From positions 1-64,000 of the forward strand of contig MNRP01000037.1 of NCBI GenBank assembly GCA_001916005.1: a stretch of DNA of 64,000 nt, read 5' to 3'. Source of the stretch: Clostridium sp. 26_22 (GTDB lineage: Bacteria; Bacillota; Clostridia; TANB77; CAG-508). The translations under genes were made by a program, and so were the position numbers. Positions 43,421-51,674 of the stretch are shown piece by piece. The stretch's first letter is position 1. Every line of letters starts with the position of its first letter. Below the pieces are notes generated by a model. That model searched no databases. It had not been told where the DNA came from and was given only the letters and a program-made list of their open reading frames with translations.

Positions 43421-43744
43421 ATGAAAAGATATATAGTAGAAATTTCTAAAACTGCAGAGCAAGATTTAGAAGATATTATTTTATATTTACGACATAGCTT
43501 AGCAGGAGAAATTATTGCTGACAAGTATAAAATATTATTTAAACAAAAATTAAAAGAGTTAGAGAATATAGCAGGAAGTATGCCTATTTTAAGCGAGGAA
43601 TTGACAGGTCATAAAGACATTAGAAAAATTAATGTTAGAAATTATATTGTATTCTATATAATCGATAAAATTAATTCCAAAGCTTTAGTTCTTAGAATAG
43701 GTCACGCTTTTATGGACTGGGAAAAATATTTAAGAGATGAATAA
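43421..43744 (+). CDS. RelE/ParE family toxin
   Basis: 107 residues: VEISKTAEQDLEDIILYLRH, LPILSEEL-like middle, KINVRNYIVFYIIDKINSKA and LRIGHAFMDWEKYL are the ParE/RelE pattern. Likely ribosome-dependent RNase or gyrase poison; not decidable here. It stabilises the element. Absent from element 1. Confidence 0.88.
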   Translation: MKRYIVEISKTAEQDLEDIILYLRHSLAGEIIADKYKILFKQKLKELENIAGSMPILSEELTGHKDIRKINVRNYIVFYIIDKINSKALVLRIGHAFMDWEKYLRDE

Positions 43745-43854
43745 TTTTATATAATTATTTTAAATTTTTAGTAATTTATTTTCATTTCTAATTTTCAAAC
43801 AACTAACTCAACAGATATAAGCAAAAATCTTGGTAAAGGCTGAAGTAGTCTGCT

Positions 43855-43867
43855 CAGCCCAGCCAAC
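43855..43867 (+). repeat. Attachment repeat, right (attR of element 2)
   Basis: Third copy of CAGCCCAGCCAAC, at the border with chromosomal sequence. Confidence 0.92.
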
Positions 43868-43871
43868 TCTT

Positions 43872-43909
43872 AGAGTATCAACGAATTATAACAGTTGATA
43901 CTCTTTTTG
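43872..43909 (+). terminator. Original tRNA-Gln terminator, displaced
   Basis: AGAGTATCAAC (43872-43882) pairs with GTTGATACTCT (43894-43904) followed by T. It lies 5 bp after attR, where the tRNA end would be without the elements. Confidence 0.8.
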
Positions 43910-43973
43910 CATAATAATAAGGCATCAGATTTAATGAAGGAATAGTCTAATCTGGTAACATTAGAGGTGTGGA

Positions 43974-44630
43974 ATGAGTATAGAAGAAAATATATTTAAA
44001 AGAAGAAAAATTAATTCCGTTTGGATTTACTAAGGAAGGCAATATATATAAATACTCTAAAAATTTTATAAATGATAGTTTTAAAGGTGAGATAGAAATA
44101 TTGAATCTAAAATTAGATGAACAAGTAGAAAAGTATATAATCAAAAAAGAAATCTATCCATCATACCATTTAAGTAAAAAGAATTGGATAAGTATTATAC
44201 TAGATAATACATTAACAGATAAAGAAATAATCAAATTAGTAGAAATAAGTTATGAAAATTCAAATTTAAAAGGCAAATGGATAATTCCTGCAAATCCAAA
44301 ATATTATGATATTATGAATGCTTTTAATAATACTAATATAATTACATGGAAACAATCTAATACAATTATGAAAGGTGATATAATCTACTTGTATATTGCT
44401 GAACCATATTAATCAATAATGTTCAAATGTGAAGTTATAGAAACAGATATACCATATGAATATAATAATAAAAATTTATCTATAAAAAAATTATGAAAAT
44501 AAAGTTAATAAAAAGATATAATCAAAATGTGTGGACATTTAAAAAACTTAAAGAATATGGTATTAAAGCGATAAGAAGCCCAAGAAGTATAACAAATAAA
44601 TTAAGCGAAGCATTAAACAAAGAGGAGTAA
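43974..44630 (+). pseudogene. MmcQ/YjbR-EVE fusion gene, decayed
   Basis: Three frames carry pieces of one protein: MSIEENIFKRRK, then a shifted frame reading KEEKLIPFGFTKEGNIYKYS joined directly to IEILNLKLDE and YHLSKKNWISIILDN (YjbR), then KGKWIIPANPKYYDIMNAFN and ITWKQSNTIMKGDIIYLYIA (EVE-like), a stop, and a tail read in further frames (FKCEVIETDIPYEYNNKNLS, KEYGIKAIRSPRSI). The middle of the N-terminal domain is also missing. So at least two frameshifts or stops and one internal deletion. Confidence 0.82.
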
Positions 44631-44631
44631 T

Positions 44632-45324
44632 ATGTATAAAGAAATAAAAATAAAAAATAAAATTATAGATATTTATTATAACGAAAAACATAAAGAAAAT
44701 ATACCAGTTGTTATTTTAAATACATATGGAAATGAAGGAAAAGAAATTTTTGAAAGATGCAACAAGATACAAACAAAGGAATTTATACTAATAGCTATTT
44801 CAAATTTAGATTGGAATAATGATATGACACCGTGGTTTGCTCCAAAGTTAAATAATAATGACAAAGACAGTTTAGGCAAAGCAGATGATTACTTAAAAAC
44901 TTTAATAGAAAAAATTATTCCAGAAACTAAAAAATATATAGAGGATGAATTAAATGTAAAGATAAGTTACTATGCAATAGCAGGTTATTCTCTTGGAGGG
45001 CTATTTGCAATTTATTCTGTATATAAGACGAACTTATTTAGTCGAGTGGCATCTGCTTCTGGATCTTTTTGGTATCCTAATTTTATAGAATTTGCAAGCA
45101 AAAATACAATTTCCGAAAATATCGATAAAATATATTTTTCACTTGGTAATAAAGAAAGTAAAGTTAGAAATGAAGTATTAGCTACAGTGGAACAAAATAC
45201 TAAAAAACTTGAGCAAATATATAATTTACAAGGAATAAAAACAATTTACGAAGAAAATGATGGAAACCATTTTAAAGATGCAGTATTAAGAATGGCAAAG
45301 GGAATTAAATGGATTTTACAATAA
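44632..45324 (+). CDS. Esterase family alpha/beta hydrolase
   Basis: 230 residues of the putative-esterase (EstD/enterochelin-esterase) group: nucleophile in AGYSLGGLFAIYSVY, oxyanion-forming region near residue 30-65 (DMTPWFAPKL), and late Asp/His in EENDGNHFKDAVLR. Hydrolyses an ester of unknown identity. GAGGAG precedes the ATG at the end of the pseudogene. Confidence 0.85.
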   Translation: MYKEIKIKNKIIDIYYNEKHKENIPVVILNTYGNEGKEIFERCNKIQTKEFILIAISNLDWNNDMTPWFAPKLNNNDKDSLGKADDYLKTLIEKIIPETKKYIEDELNVKISYYAIAGYSLGGLFAIYSVYKTNLFSRVASASGSFWYPNFIEFASKNTISENIDKIYFSLGNKESKVRNEVLATVEQNTKKLEQIYNLQGIKTIYEENDGNHFKDAVLRMAKGIKWILQ

Positions 45325-45339
45325 TATAGGAGAGAAATA

Positions 45340-45894
45340 ATGGATAAATATAACAGATTATATAAAGGACATAGTTTAATAAAAAATTTGAATGATTATA
45401 CAGTATTAGATATAGAAACAACAAGTTTAGATTCTTTTACTGGAGAAATAGTAGAAATAAGTGCAATAAAGGTTAGAGATAAAAAAGAAGTAGATACTTT
45501 TTCAGAATTGATAAAAACTCAAAACAGATTAGGAGCATTTACTACAAGGCTAACTGGAATTACAAATGAGATGGTTCAAAAGGAAGGAAAAGATTTAATT
45601 AATGTATTGCAACAGTTCAAAGATTTTTTAGATAGAGACATTATAGTAGGACATAATGTTAATTTCGATATTAACTTTATTTATGACAGCATGTATAAAA
45701 ATATGAATGAATATTTAACAAATGATTTTGTAGATACATTAAGAATTTCAAGAAAAGTATTGCCTAATCTTAGACATCACAAATTAGATAATTTAATAGA
45801 TTATTTTAATTTAGTAAAAAGAGATGAACATAGAGCTTTAAATGATTGTGTATTAACAAATCAAGTATATATAAATTTGACTAAGATGTTATAA
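45340..45894 (+). CDS. DEDDh 3'-5' exonuclease (DNA Pol III epsilon-like)
   Basis: 184 residues with the three exonuclease motifs: VLDIETTSLD, IIVGHNVNFDINFI, and HRALNDCVLT containing the His-x4-Asp. Proofreading-like or RNase T-like activity. GGAG precedes the ATG; 15 bp after the esterase. Confidence 0.9.
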   Translation: MDKYNRLYKGHSLIKNLNDYTVLDIETTSLDSFTGEIVEISAIKVRDKKEVDTFSELIKTQNRLGAFTTRLTGITNEMVQKEGKDLINVLQQFKDFLDRDIIVGHNVNFDINFIYDSMYKNMNEYLTNDFVDTLRISRKVLPNLRHHKLDNLIDYFNLVKRDEHRALNDCVLTNQVYINLTKML

Positions 45895-45907
45895 AAGGAG
45901 ACGTAAA

Positions 45908-46765
45908 ATGAAAACAATAGGTTTAGCGTGTACCGGTGGTGGAACAAAAGCACTTAGTAATTTAGGAGTAATAAAAGCTTTAGAAGAATTAAACATAAAA
46001 ATATCTGCGATTTCTGGAACAAGTATTGGAAGCTGTATAGCAGTTTTATATGCAATGGGTTATACAACGAAGGAGATAGAAGAAAAGTTAAAAATATATA
46101 CAATAGAATATCCTAAATTTACAGTTAAGGATAAAATATTAGCTCCATTTAAACTTTTAGCACAAGGTGGAGGAAAAAATCCATCCATAATTACTAAAAC
46201 TATAAGGGAGGCTACAGAGGCTAAAGGGAAAAGACTAATGAGTGATTTAGATATGCCAGTATTCATTCCAACTATGGATATTACAGAGAAAAAGACTGTA
46301 TATTATACTTCAAGAAAGATAAAAAATGAAGAATGCTATATGGATAGACCAATCGAAGAGGCTGTAAAAAATACGTGTTCACTGCCATTATTATATATAC
46401 CTAATAATGTTTATATAGATGGAAAACTCCATCAATTTTTAGATGGAGGAATGACACATAATATTCCGACACATCGTATGAATCAATTTGTAGATTACGT
46501 TATAGGAGTAGAGAATGTATATTATAAAGAAACGAATCAAAAGAAAGTAAATATAATTACAGGAATACGAAATACTTTTCAAAGTATGAGGAGGACTGCA
46601 ATAGTTTGGCAAAGAGGAGTAGCAGATTTAATTATAAGGGTTGATTGCAAGGATGTTGATATAATTGGAAATGAAGAAGAGGTAGAACAATGTGTTAAGG
46701 CTGGGTATGATGCTGCTATGGAGATTTTTAAAAGTGAAAAGTTTAAAGATGAAATAATTATATAA
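45908..46765 (+). CDS. Patatin-like phospholipase (copy 1)
   Basis: 285 residues: glycine-rich oxyanion loop GLACTGGGTKALSNLGV, nucleophile elbow GTSIGSC, catalytic Asp in LDGGMTHN. A cytoplasmic lipid acyl hydrolase of the RssA type. AAAGGAG precedes the ATG, 13 bp after the exonuclease; ends at a terminator. Confidence 0.92.
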   Translation: MKTIGLACTGGGTKALSNLGVIKALEELNIKISAISGTSIGSCIAVLYAMGYTTKEIEEKLKIYTIEYPKFTVKDKILAPFKLLAQGGGKNPSIITKTIREATEAKGKRLMSDLDMPVFIPTMDITEKKTVYYTSRKIKNEECYMDRPIEEAVKNTCSLPLLYIPNNVYIDGKLHQFLDGGMTHNIPTHRMNQFVDYVIGVENVYYKETNQKKVNIITGIRNTFQSMRRTAIVWQRGVADLIIRVDCKDVDIIGNEEEVEQCVKAGYDAAMEIFKSEKFKDEIII

Positions 46766-46772
46766 ATTATGC

Positions 46773-46810
46773 AAAACAGCTGAGTCACTTTATTGTGACC
46801 CAGCTGTTTT
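46773..46810. terminator. Bidirectional terminator
   Basis: AAAACAGCTG and GTCAC pair with GTGAC and CAGCTGTTTT. The stem's GC content matches that of the neighbouring foreign gene, and it covers that gene's stop codon. Confidence 0.85.
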
Positions 46811-47239
46811 ATCTGAATTTTCAACAATGGAGCTATAATAATATGCTTCGACCATTGTTATAAATTGGGTATTAGAAGGAGCACGATCCGAGTTTTCATA
46901 TATGTAAAAAACTCTTCTGTATAGTGGGGTTTTGAGCTCAAATGAAAATTCTTTTGCTGATCGAAGCTCACGCTCAGAAAAACCATTTTCTACCAGAGCA
47001 GAATAAAGTTGCTTTCCTGGTTTGATTTTGTGATCATGGCAATATTTTACAGCAAATTCTGTACATTCTAATCCATGGCCCCATTTTGTGCTACCAACTC
47101 CGAGTCGGATTAAAAAATCTTTTAATGTTAGTTTTTTCGGATTCATAAATTGTAATTCGAATTCTGCCATTCGTTCATTTACAGCTTCTTCAACCCGCTT
47201 ATCAATGTACTTTTGAAGTTCCTCAAATACGTTATCCAT
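46790..47239 (-). CDS. Hypothetical protein of foreign composition
   Basis: Not recognised. About 149 residues; an N-terminal helix rich in Glu/Arg, then TLKDFLIRLGVGSTKWGHGL, CHDHKIKPGKQLYSAL and FYIYENSDRAPSNTQFI, resembling a small helical domain. AGGAGG 6 nt before 47239 selects this start. G+C is clearly higher than in neighbours, so it probably arrived by transfer together with its terminator. Confidence 0.7.
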   Translation of the reverse strand: MDNVFEELQKYIDKRVEEAVNERMAEFELQFMNPKKLTLKDFLIRLGVGSTKWGHGLECTEFAVKYCHDHKIKPGKQLYSALVENGFSERELRSAKEFSFELKTPLYRRVFYIYENSDRAPSNTQFITMVEAYYYSSIVENSDKTAGSQ

Positions 47240-47437
47240 AGAGCCTCCTATTCCAATCCTTCCAACAGTTACACCAAGTATATTATACAACAAATTTACA
47301 TAAAGTACAACTTAATGATTAATATTTCTATTTAAAATAAAAAAATATATTAATTAAAAATTTACAAAAAATTTACACTAAATAATAATATTTGTGGTAG
47401 AATAATGATGTTATTAAATAATTCCAGGAGGAAGAAA

Positions 47438-48295
47438 ATGATAAAAGCAGCATTAGTATTAGAAGGTGGTGCACTAAGAGGTATGTATACTTCTGGTGTA
47501 TTAGATACATTTTTAAAAAATAATATGGAATTTGAATGTGTAGCAGGTGTCTCTGCAGGTGCATTAAATGCAATGAGCTACATATCAAAACAACCAGGAA
47601 GATCAGCAAAGATTAATTTAGAATATTGTGATGATCCAAGATATATAGGAAGAAAAGCTTTTATAAAAAATAAAGGAATAATAGGATATGACTATTTATT
47701 TGGAGATATATCAGAAAATAAAGTTCCGTTTGATTATAAAGCTTTTGAAAATACAAACCAGAGATTTGTAATAGTAACAACTAATTGTGAAAAAGCAGAG
47801 ACAGAATATTTAGAACGAGGCAATTGTAATGACCTATTTAAAGCTGCACAAGCATCGTCAAGTATGCCTCTTGCATCTGCAATAGTAGAAATAAATAATA
47901 ATCATTATTTAGATGGAGCAGTTACAACAAGTATTCCTATAAAATGGGCTATAGAACAGGGCTATGAAAAAGTAGTTGTTGTTTTAACAAGGGATAGAAC
48001 CTATAGAAAACCAATGCTATCAAATAAAATGAAAAAATTATATAAACTTGCATATCACAAATATCCAAAATTAATAGAAAAATTAAATACAATGCCAGAA
48101 AGATATAATAAATTACAAGAAGAAATAATAGACTTAGAAAAAGAAGGTAAAATATTTATAATAAGACCAGAAAAAGAAGTAACAGTTTCTAGGCTAGAAA
48201 AAGATAAAGAAAAATTAGAAAACTTATATAAAGAAGGAATTGCTGAAGCAGAAAAGAATTTAGATGCTTTAAAAGAATATTTAGAGATTAGTTAG
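47438..48295 (+). CDS. Patatin-like phospholipase (copy 2)
   Basis: About 285 residues: VLEGGALRGMYTSGVLD oxyanion loop, nucleophile GVSAGALNAM, catalytic Asp in DGAVTTSIP. Related to YjjU-type patatins, different subtype from copy 1, 700 bp away. AGGAGG 6 nt before 47438 selects this start. Followed by the hemolysin III gene. Confidence 0.92.
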   Translation: MIKAALVLEGGALRGMYTSGVLDTFLKNNMEFECVAGVSAGALNAMSYISKQPGRSAKINLEYCDDPRYIGRKAFIKNKGIIGYDYLFGDISENKVPFDYKAFENTNQRFVIVTTNCEKAETEYLERGNCNDLFKAAQASSSMPLASAIVEINNNHYLDGAVTTSIPIKWAIEQGYEKVVVVLTRDRTYRKPMLSNKMKKLYKLAYHKYPKLIEKLNTMPERYNKLQEEIIDLEKEGKIFIIRPEKEVTVSRLEKDKEKLENLYKEGIAEAEKNLDALKEYLEIS

Positions 48296-48302
48296 GAGAA
48301 TT

Positions 48303-48977
48303 ATGAAGAGAACAAAATTAAGAGATAGAATACTTCCTAAGTATACAAAGGGAGAAGAAATTTTTAATATGACTTCACATATTGTAGGTGGAGCGCTAGG
48401 AATTGTTGCATTGGTATTATGTGTGGTATTTGCAGCAGTTCATGGAAATGGCTATGGAGTTGTAAGTGGTGCAATATATGGGGTTACTATGATAATTTTA
48501 TATACAATGTCTAGTATATATCATGGGTTAAATCCTAAAAGAAAAGCTAAAAAAGTATTTCAGGTATTAGACCATTGTTCTATATATTTACTAATAGCAG
48601 GATCATATACTCCATTTGCATTATGCACTTTACGAGAGTATAATACAGCATTAGGTTGGACAATATTTGGAGTTATTTGGTTTGTAGCAATATTAGGAAT
48701 AATATTAAATTCTATTGATATAAAGAAATTTAGAGTATTCTCTATGATTTGTTACTTAGTAATGGGATGGTGTATTGTATTCAGAATAAACCTATTACCA
48801 GAATTATTAGGAACAGCAGGTTTTGTATTATTACTACTAGGAGGTTTATCTTATACGATAGGAGCTATACTTTATGGACTAGGAAAGAAACATAAGTATA
48901 TGCATTCAGTATTTCATCTATTTATTTTATTAGGAAGTTTATTACAATTTTTTACAATATTATTATATGTTATGTAG
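48303..48977 (+). CDS. Hemolysin III / PAQR family membrane protein
   Basis: 224 residues with seven helices and the family's conserved His: MTSHIVGGALGIVALVL, SSIYHGLNPKRKAK, DHCSIYLLIAGSYTPF and HKYMHSVFHLFILLGS. Bacterial PAQR protein of the YqfA type, role in lipid or membrane homeostasis; lysis activity is doubtful. AGGAG precedes the ATG. Confidence 0.93.
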   Translation: MKRTKLRDRILPKYTKGEEIFNMTSHIVGGALGIVALVLCVVFAAVHGNGYGVVSGAIYGVTMIILYTMSSIYHGLNPKRKAKKVFQVLDHCSIYLLIAGSYTPFALCTLREYNTALGWTIFGVIWFVAILGIILNSIDIKKFRVFSMICYLVMGWCIVFRINLLPELLGTAGFVLLLLGGLSYTIGAILYGLGKKHKYMHSVFHLFILLGSLLQFFTILLYVM

Positions 48978-48986
48978 GAGGACAAA

Positions 48987-49448
48987 ATGAACGAATATAT
49001 GAAAATGGCAAAAGATCAAGCAGAAAAAGGAATGAAAAATAATGAAGGGGGTCCATTTGGAGCTGTTATAACAGATAAAGAGGGAAATATTATTACAGTT
49101 GCTAATAATCAAGTGCTAAAAAATAATGACCCAACAGCACATGCAGAAGTACAAGCAATACGAGAGGCTTGTAAAAAGCTTAATACACATGATTTATCTG
49201 GATATATTTTATATACATCTTGTGAACCATGTCCAATGTGTTTATCTGCAATTATTTGGTCAAATATTAAAGAAGTATATTATGCTTGTACTAGAAAAGA
49301 TGCAGGAGAAATTGGTTTTAGAGATGATGCAATATATGAATTTTTAGAGACAAACAATAAGAGTTTACTAGATGAAAAACAAATAGATAGAGAAGATTGT
49401 ATACATTTATTTAATGAATATAAAAAATTAAATGGAGAGATTTATTAA
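48987..49448 (+). CDS. Guanine/nucleoside deaminase
   Basis: 153 residues of the cytidine-deaminase fold: zinc site HAEVQAI and SCEPCPMCL, with GGPFGAVI at the start and a C-terminal extension like that of B. subtilis guanine deaminase. GGAGG precedes the ATG. Its stop overlaps the next start, TAATG. Confidence 0.88.
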   Translation: MNEYMKMAKDQAEKGMKNNEGGPFGAVITDKEGNIITVANNQVLKNNDPTAHAEVQAIREACKKLNTHDLSGYILYTSCEPCPMCLSAIIWSNIKEVYYACTRKDAGEIGFRDDAIYEFLETNNKSLLDEKQIDREDCIHLFNEYKKLNGEIY

Positions 49449-49900
49449 TGTTTGCAGTATATATTACTAAAATAGGAAAACTAAAAATTGAATATGATAA
49501 TGATGCAATAACTGGAATTACTTATGCAGAAAATGAAAAAGAGCAGGGAATAAAAAATGAGTTAACTGATAAAACAGTTTTGCAGTTAGAAGAATATTTT
49601 GATGGCAAAAGAAAAGAGTTTGACATACCTATTAAATTGCTTGGTACAGAATTTCAAAAGAAAGTGTGGAATGAACTTTTAAAAATACCATATGGAAAAA
49701 CAGTTTCTTATAAAGATATATCCATAAAAATTGGTAATCCAAATGCATGTAGAGCTGTTGGCATGGCAAATCATAATAATCCAATATTAATAATTGTACC
49801 ATGCCACAGAGTGATAAATGAAAATAAAAAATTAGGCGGTTATGCATTAGGGCTTGATTTAAAAAGAAGACTGCTTGAACTGGAAAAAGAAAATTCATAA
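49448..49900 (+). CDS. ogt: Methylated-DNA-protein cysteine methyltransferase
   Basis: 150 residues: active-site VPCHRVI, the helix-turn-helix LGTEFQKKVWNELLKIPYGK and YKDISIKIGNPNACRAVG. Repairs O6-alkylguanine in a suicide reaction. Translationally coupled to the deaminase. Confidence 0.94.
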   Translation: MFAVYITKIGKLKIEYDNDAITGITYAENEKEQGIKNELTDKTVLQLEEYFDGKRKEFDIPIKLLGTEFQKKVWNELLKIPYGKTVSYKDISIKIGNPNACRAVGMANHNNPILIIVPCHRVINENKKLGGYALGLDLKRRLLELEKENS

Positions 49901-49912
49901 TAATGATAAAAG

Positions 49913-49939
49913 AGCTTACAAAAGTGTAAGCTTTTTTTA
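49913..49939 (+). terminator. Terminator after ogt
   Basis: AGCTTACA pairs with TGTAAGCT, followed by seven T. Confidence 0.88.
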
Positions 49940-50046
49940 TATTAAATCGATGTTTCAATTTACGAAAAATTAATATAATTTTAATAAATTATAAAAATTA
50001 TATTAATGATTATATGCTAATTTATAGTAAATTGAGGTGATAATAT

Positions 50047-50694
50047 ATGAAAAGGAAAGATGTTTTTAAATTTGTACTAATTATATTTTGGGTTTTTTTT
50101 ATAGGAAGTATGATAGGATATGGAGTAGAAACAGCAGTAGCTATTATACAAAATGGACATTTTGCATCTAGACAAGGTTTATTATATGGTCCGTTAATTC
50201 CTGTATATGGTATTGGATTGGTTGTGTATTATTTAGTTATTTCAAAAATAAAAAATAAGGGTAATTTAAAGATATTTATTATTACTATGGTTTTAGGTGG
50301 AATTGTAGAATATTTATTTTCTTTCTTTCAAGAAAAGTTTTTTGGAACGGTTTCATGGGATTATAGTAATTTATGGTTTAATTTAAATGGTAGAACAAGT
50401 TTATTACATTGTTTATATTGGGGGACAGGAGGAGTATTATTTGTTAAATATGTATATCCTTTTATAGAAAAATTGATTAATAAAATTGATATATTAGCGT
50501 TAAAACAAATAACAGTAATTTTATTAGTATTACTAGCATTTGATGTTGGGATTTCGTGTATAGCAGCAAATAGGCAAAGAGAAAGAATAGAAGGTGTTGT
50601 TGCAAATAGCAGTTTAGATAGATTCTGTGACGAATATTATCCAGATAGTGTTATGGATTACATATATTCTAATAAGATAAATAAAATTGAATAA
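50047..50694 (+). CDS. Putative ABC transporter permease (CmpB type)
   Basis: 215 residues, about five membrane helices, with SMIGYGVETAVAIIQNGHFA, RQGLLYGPLIPVYGIGLV and TSLLHCLYWGTGGVLF of the PF06541 family. No ATPase gene is adjacent. Substrate unknown. GAGGTG precedes the ATG. Confidence 0.82.
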   Translation: MKRKDVFKFVLIIFWVFFIGSMIGYGVETAVAIIQNGHFASRQGLLYGPLIPVYGIGLVVYYLVISKIKNKGNLKIFIITMVLGGIVEYLFSFFQEKFFGTVSWDYSNLWFNLNGRTSLLHCLYWGTGGVLFVKYVYPFIEKLINKIDILALKQITVILLVLLAFDVGISCIAANRQRERIEGVVANSSLDRFCDEYYPDSVMDYIYSNKINKIE

Positions 50695-50817
50695 TACTTG
50701 AAAATTATGTAAATCGGTTATATAATATTAGCATGGCAAAGTAAAAAAATGAGCAAAATTAATATTTTTCATTGCCTAGTAACTAAATAACTTTTTTTCA
50801 TTAAAAGGAGGACTTTT

Positions 50818-51285
50818 ATGAGTGAGATCAAAGAAGTAAATGAAGCTTATTTCCAGATACCACTTCTAGCAAAAACTTCACAAGTTGAAGAAATTTTAAG
50901 ACAATATCCGATGGTGGAGGCAAAATTAAACGAATTCTTCAACTCAGAAAATTTTTTTATCTGCTTCGAAGATATGATGCGGTTTGTAGATGAAAATAAG
51001 TCGCAGTTTGATCTTTCTGATGCAGATATTGAAAGTCTAAGAAGTGACTTTTTAGTGTCACTAAAAGTAAATACAAAAGTAAATATTTTATCAAATGCAC
51101 TGAAAAACATTTTTACAGTGTCTGGAAAGACACTTAATGATGTGGAAGAAGAGCTTTTGTATCTTACAGAAAAAGAATTTCTTAGTACGTTTACAATGAC
51201 GTATGTGGAAATCTTAAAAGCGCAAGCTGAAAGTATGGCTAACAGTTCATTTGCGGATTATACAAATCCAAGATACACATCATGA
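50818..51285 (+). CDS. Hypothetical protein paired with bS18-like gene
   Basis: Not recognised. 155 residues, acidic and helical (VEEILRQYPMVEAKLNEFFN, DADIESLRSDFLVSLKVNTK, LKAQAESMANSSFADYTNPR), no membrane segment. AAGGAGG precedes the ATG. It ends 13 bp before the bS18-like gene, which has the same compositional character, so both probably came together. Confidence 0.75.
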   Translation: MSEIKEVNEAYFQIPLLAKTSQVEEILRQYPMVEAKLNEFFNSENFFICFEDMMRFVDENKSQFDLSDADIESLRSDFLVSLKVNTKVNILSNALKNIFTVSGKTLNDVEEELLYLTEKEFLSTFTMTYVEILKAQAESMANSSFADYTNPRYTS

Positions 51286-51298
51286 AAGGAGTTTCGAT

Positions 51299-51484
51299 AT
51301 GAGTAAAAAATGTTATTACTGCGAGCAACATAAAAACCCGGATTACAAACGGGTTAATGAACTGAAAAAGTTTGTTTTCGAGGGAACTCGGATGAAGCCG
51401 GCGAGGACGACAGGTCTTTGTGGCAAACATCAAAGAGCTTTAAAAAGAGCAATTGCGAATGCTCATCATTTAGCTCTGATGTAA
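51299..51484 (+). CDS. bS18-like zinc-binding ribosomal protein paralogue
   Basis: 61 residues. CYYCEQHKNPDYKRVNELKK, FEGTRMKPARTTGLCGKHQR, ALKRAIANAHHLALM follow bS18 from its first Cys to its end. The CxxC and CxxH give a zinc site, as in the Cys-bearing S18 forms. Start 51299 has AAAGGAG upstream. It is not next to rpsF/ssb, so it is a second, stand-alone copy. Confidence 0.85.
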   Translation: MSKKCYYCEQHKNPDYKRVNELKKFVFEGTRMKPARTTGLCGKHQRALKRAIANAHHLALM

Positions 51485-51494
51485 AATTTGTTCA

Positions 51495-51541
51495 AGCGAA
51501 GGGGCTTTGGTTCGATGAATCAAGGCTCCGTTTCTTCGCTA
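51495..51541 (+). terminator. Hairpin after bS18-like gene
   Basis: AGCGAAG and GGCTTTG arms pair imperfectly with CAAGGCTCC and CTTCGCT. No long T run. Confidence 0.55.
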
Positions 51542-51615
51542 GGGATTTATATAGATGAGGATAAGCAGAAAAATCTATTAAAACAAAAAAAGTTTTAATA
51601 GATTAAAAAATAATA

Positions 51616-51646
51616 TTGACTTGGAGTTAACTTTAAGTACTATTAT
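51616..51646 (+). promoter_or_regulatory. MerR-type promoter 1
   Basis: TTGACT (51616-51621) and TATTAT (51641-51646) with a 19-bp spacer containing TTGGAGTTAACTTTAAG. The long spacer with a central palindrome is the mark of MerR-controlled promoters. Confidence 0.85.
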
Positions 51647-51674
51647 AAAAAAAGTTTAAAGGGAGGAATGAATT

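Larger units (their letters stand above)
35077..43867. mobile_element. Integrative mobilizable element 2, in tandem
   Basis: About 8.8 kb between the repeats at 35077-35089 and 43855-43867. Same gene order as element 1 with different cargo (two small exported or membrane proteins, a DUF2281-RelE type toxin-antitoxin pair) and without the 107-residue gene. The middle repeat is shared by both elements, the signature of tandem accretion. Confidence 0.92.

Noticed and set aside
46790..46827. Leftward ORFs overlapping sortase, hyd, patatin and other genes
   Set aside because: They run opposite to strongly conserved genes, have no ribosome-binding sites and resemble no family.
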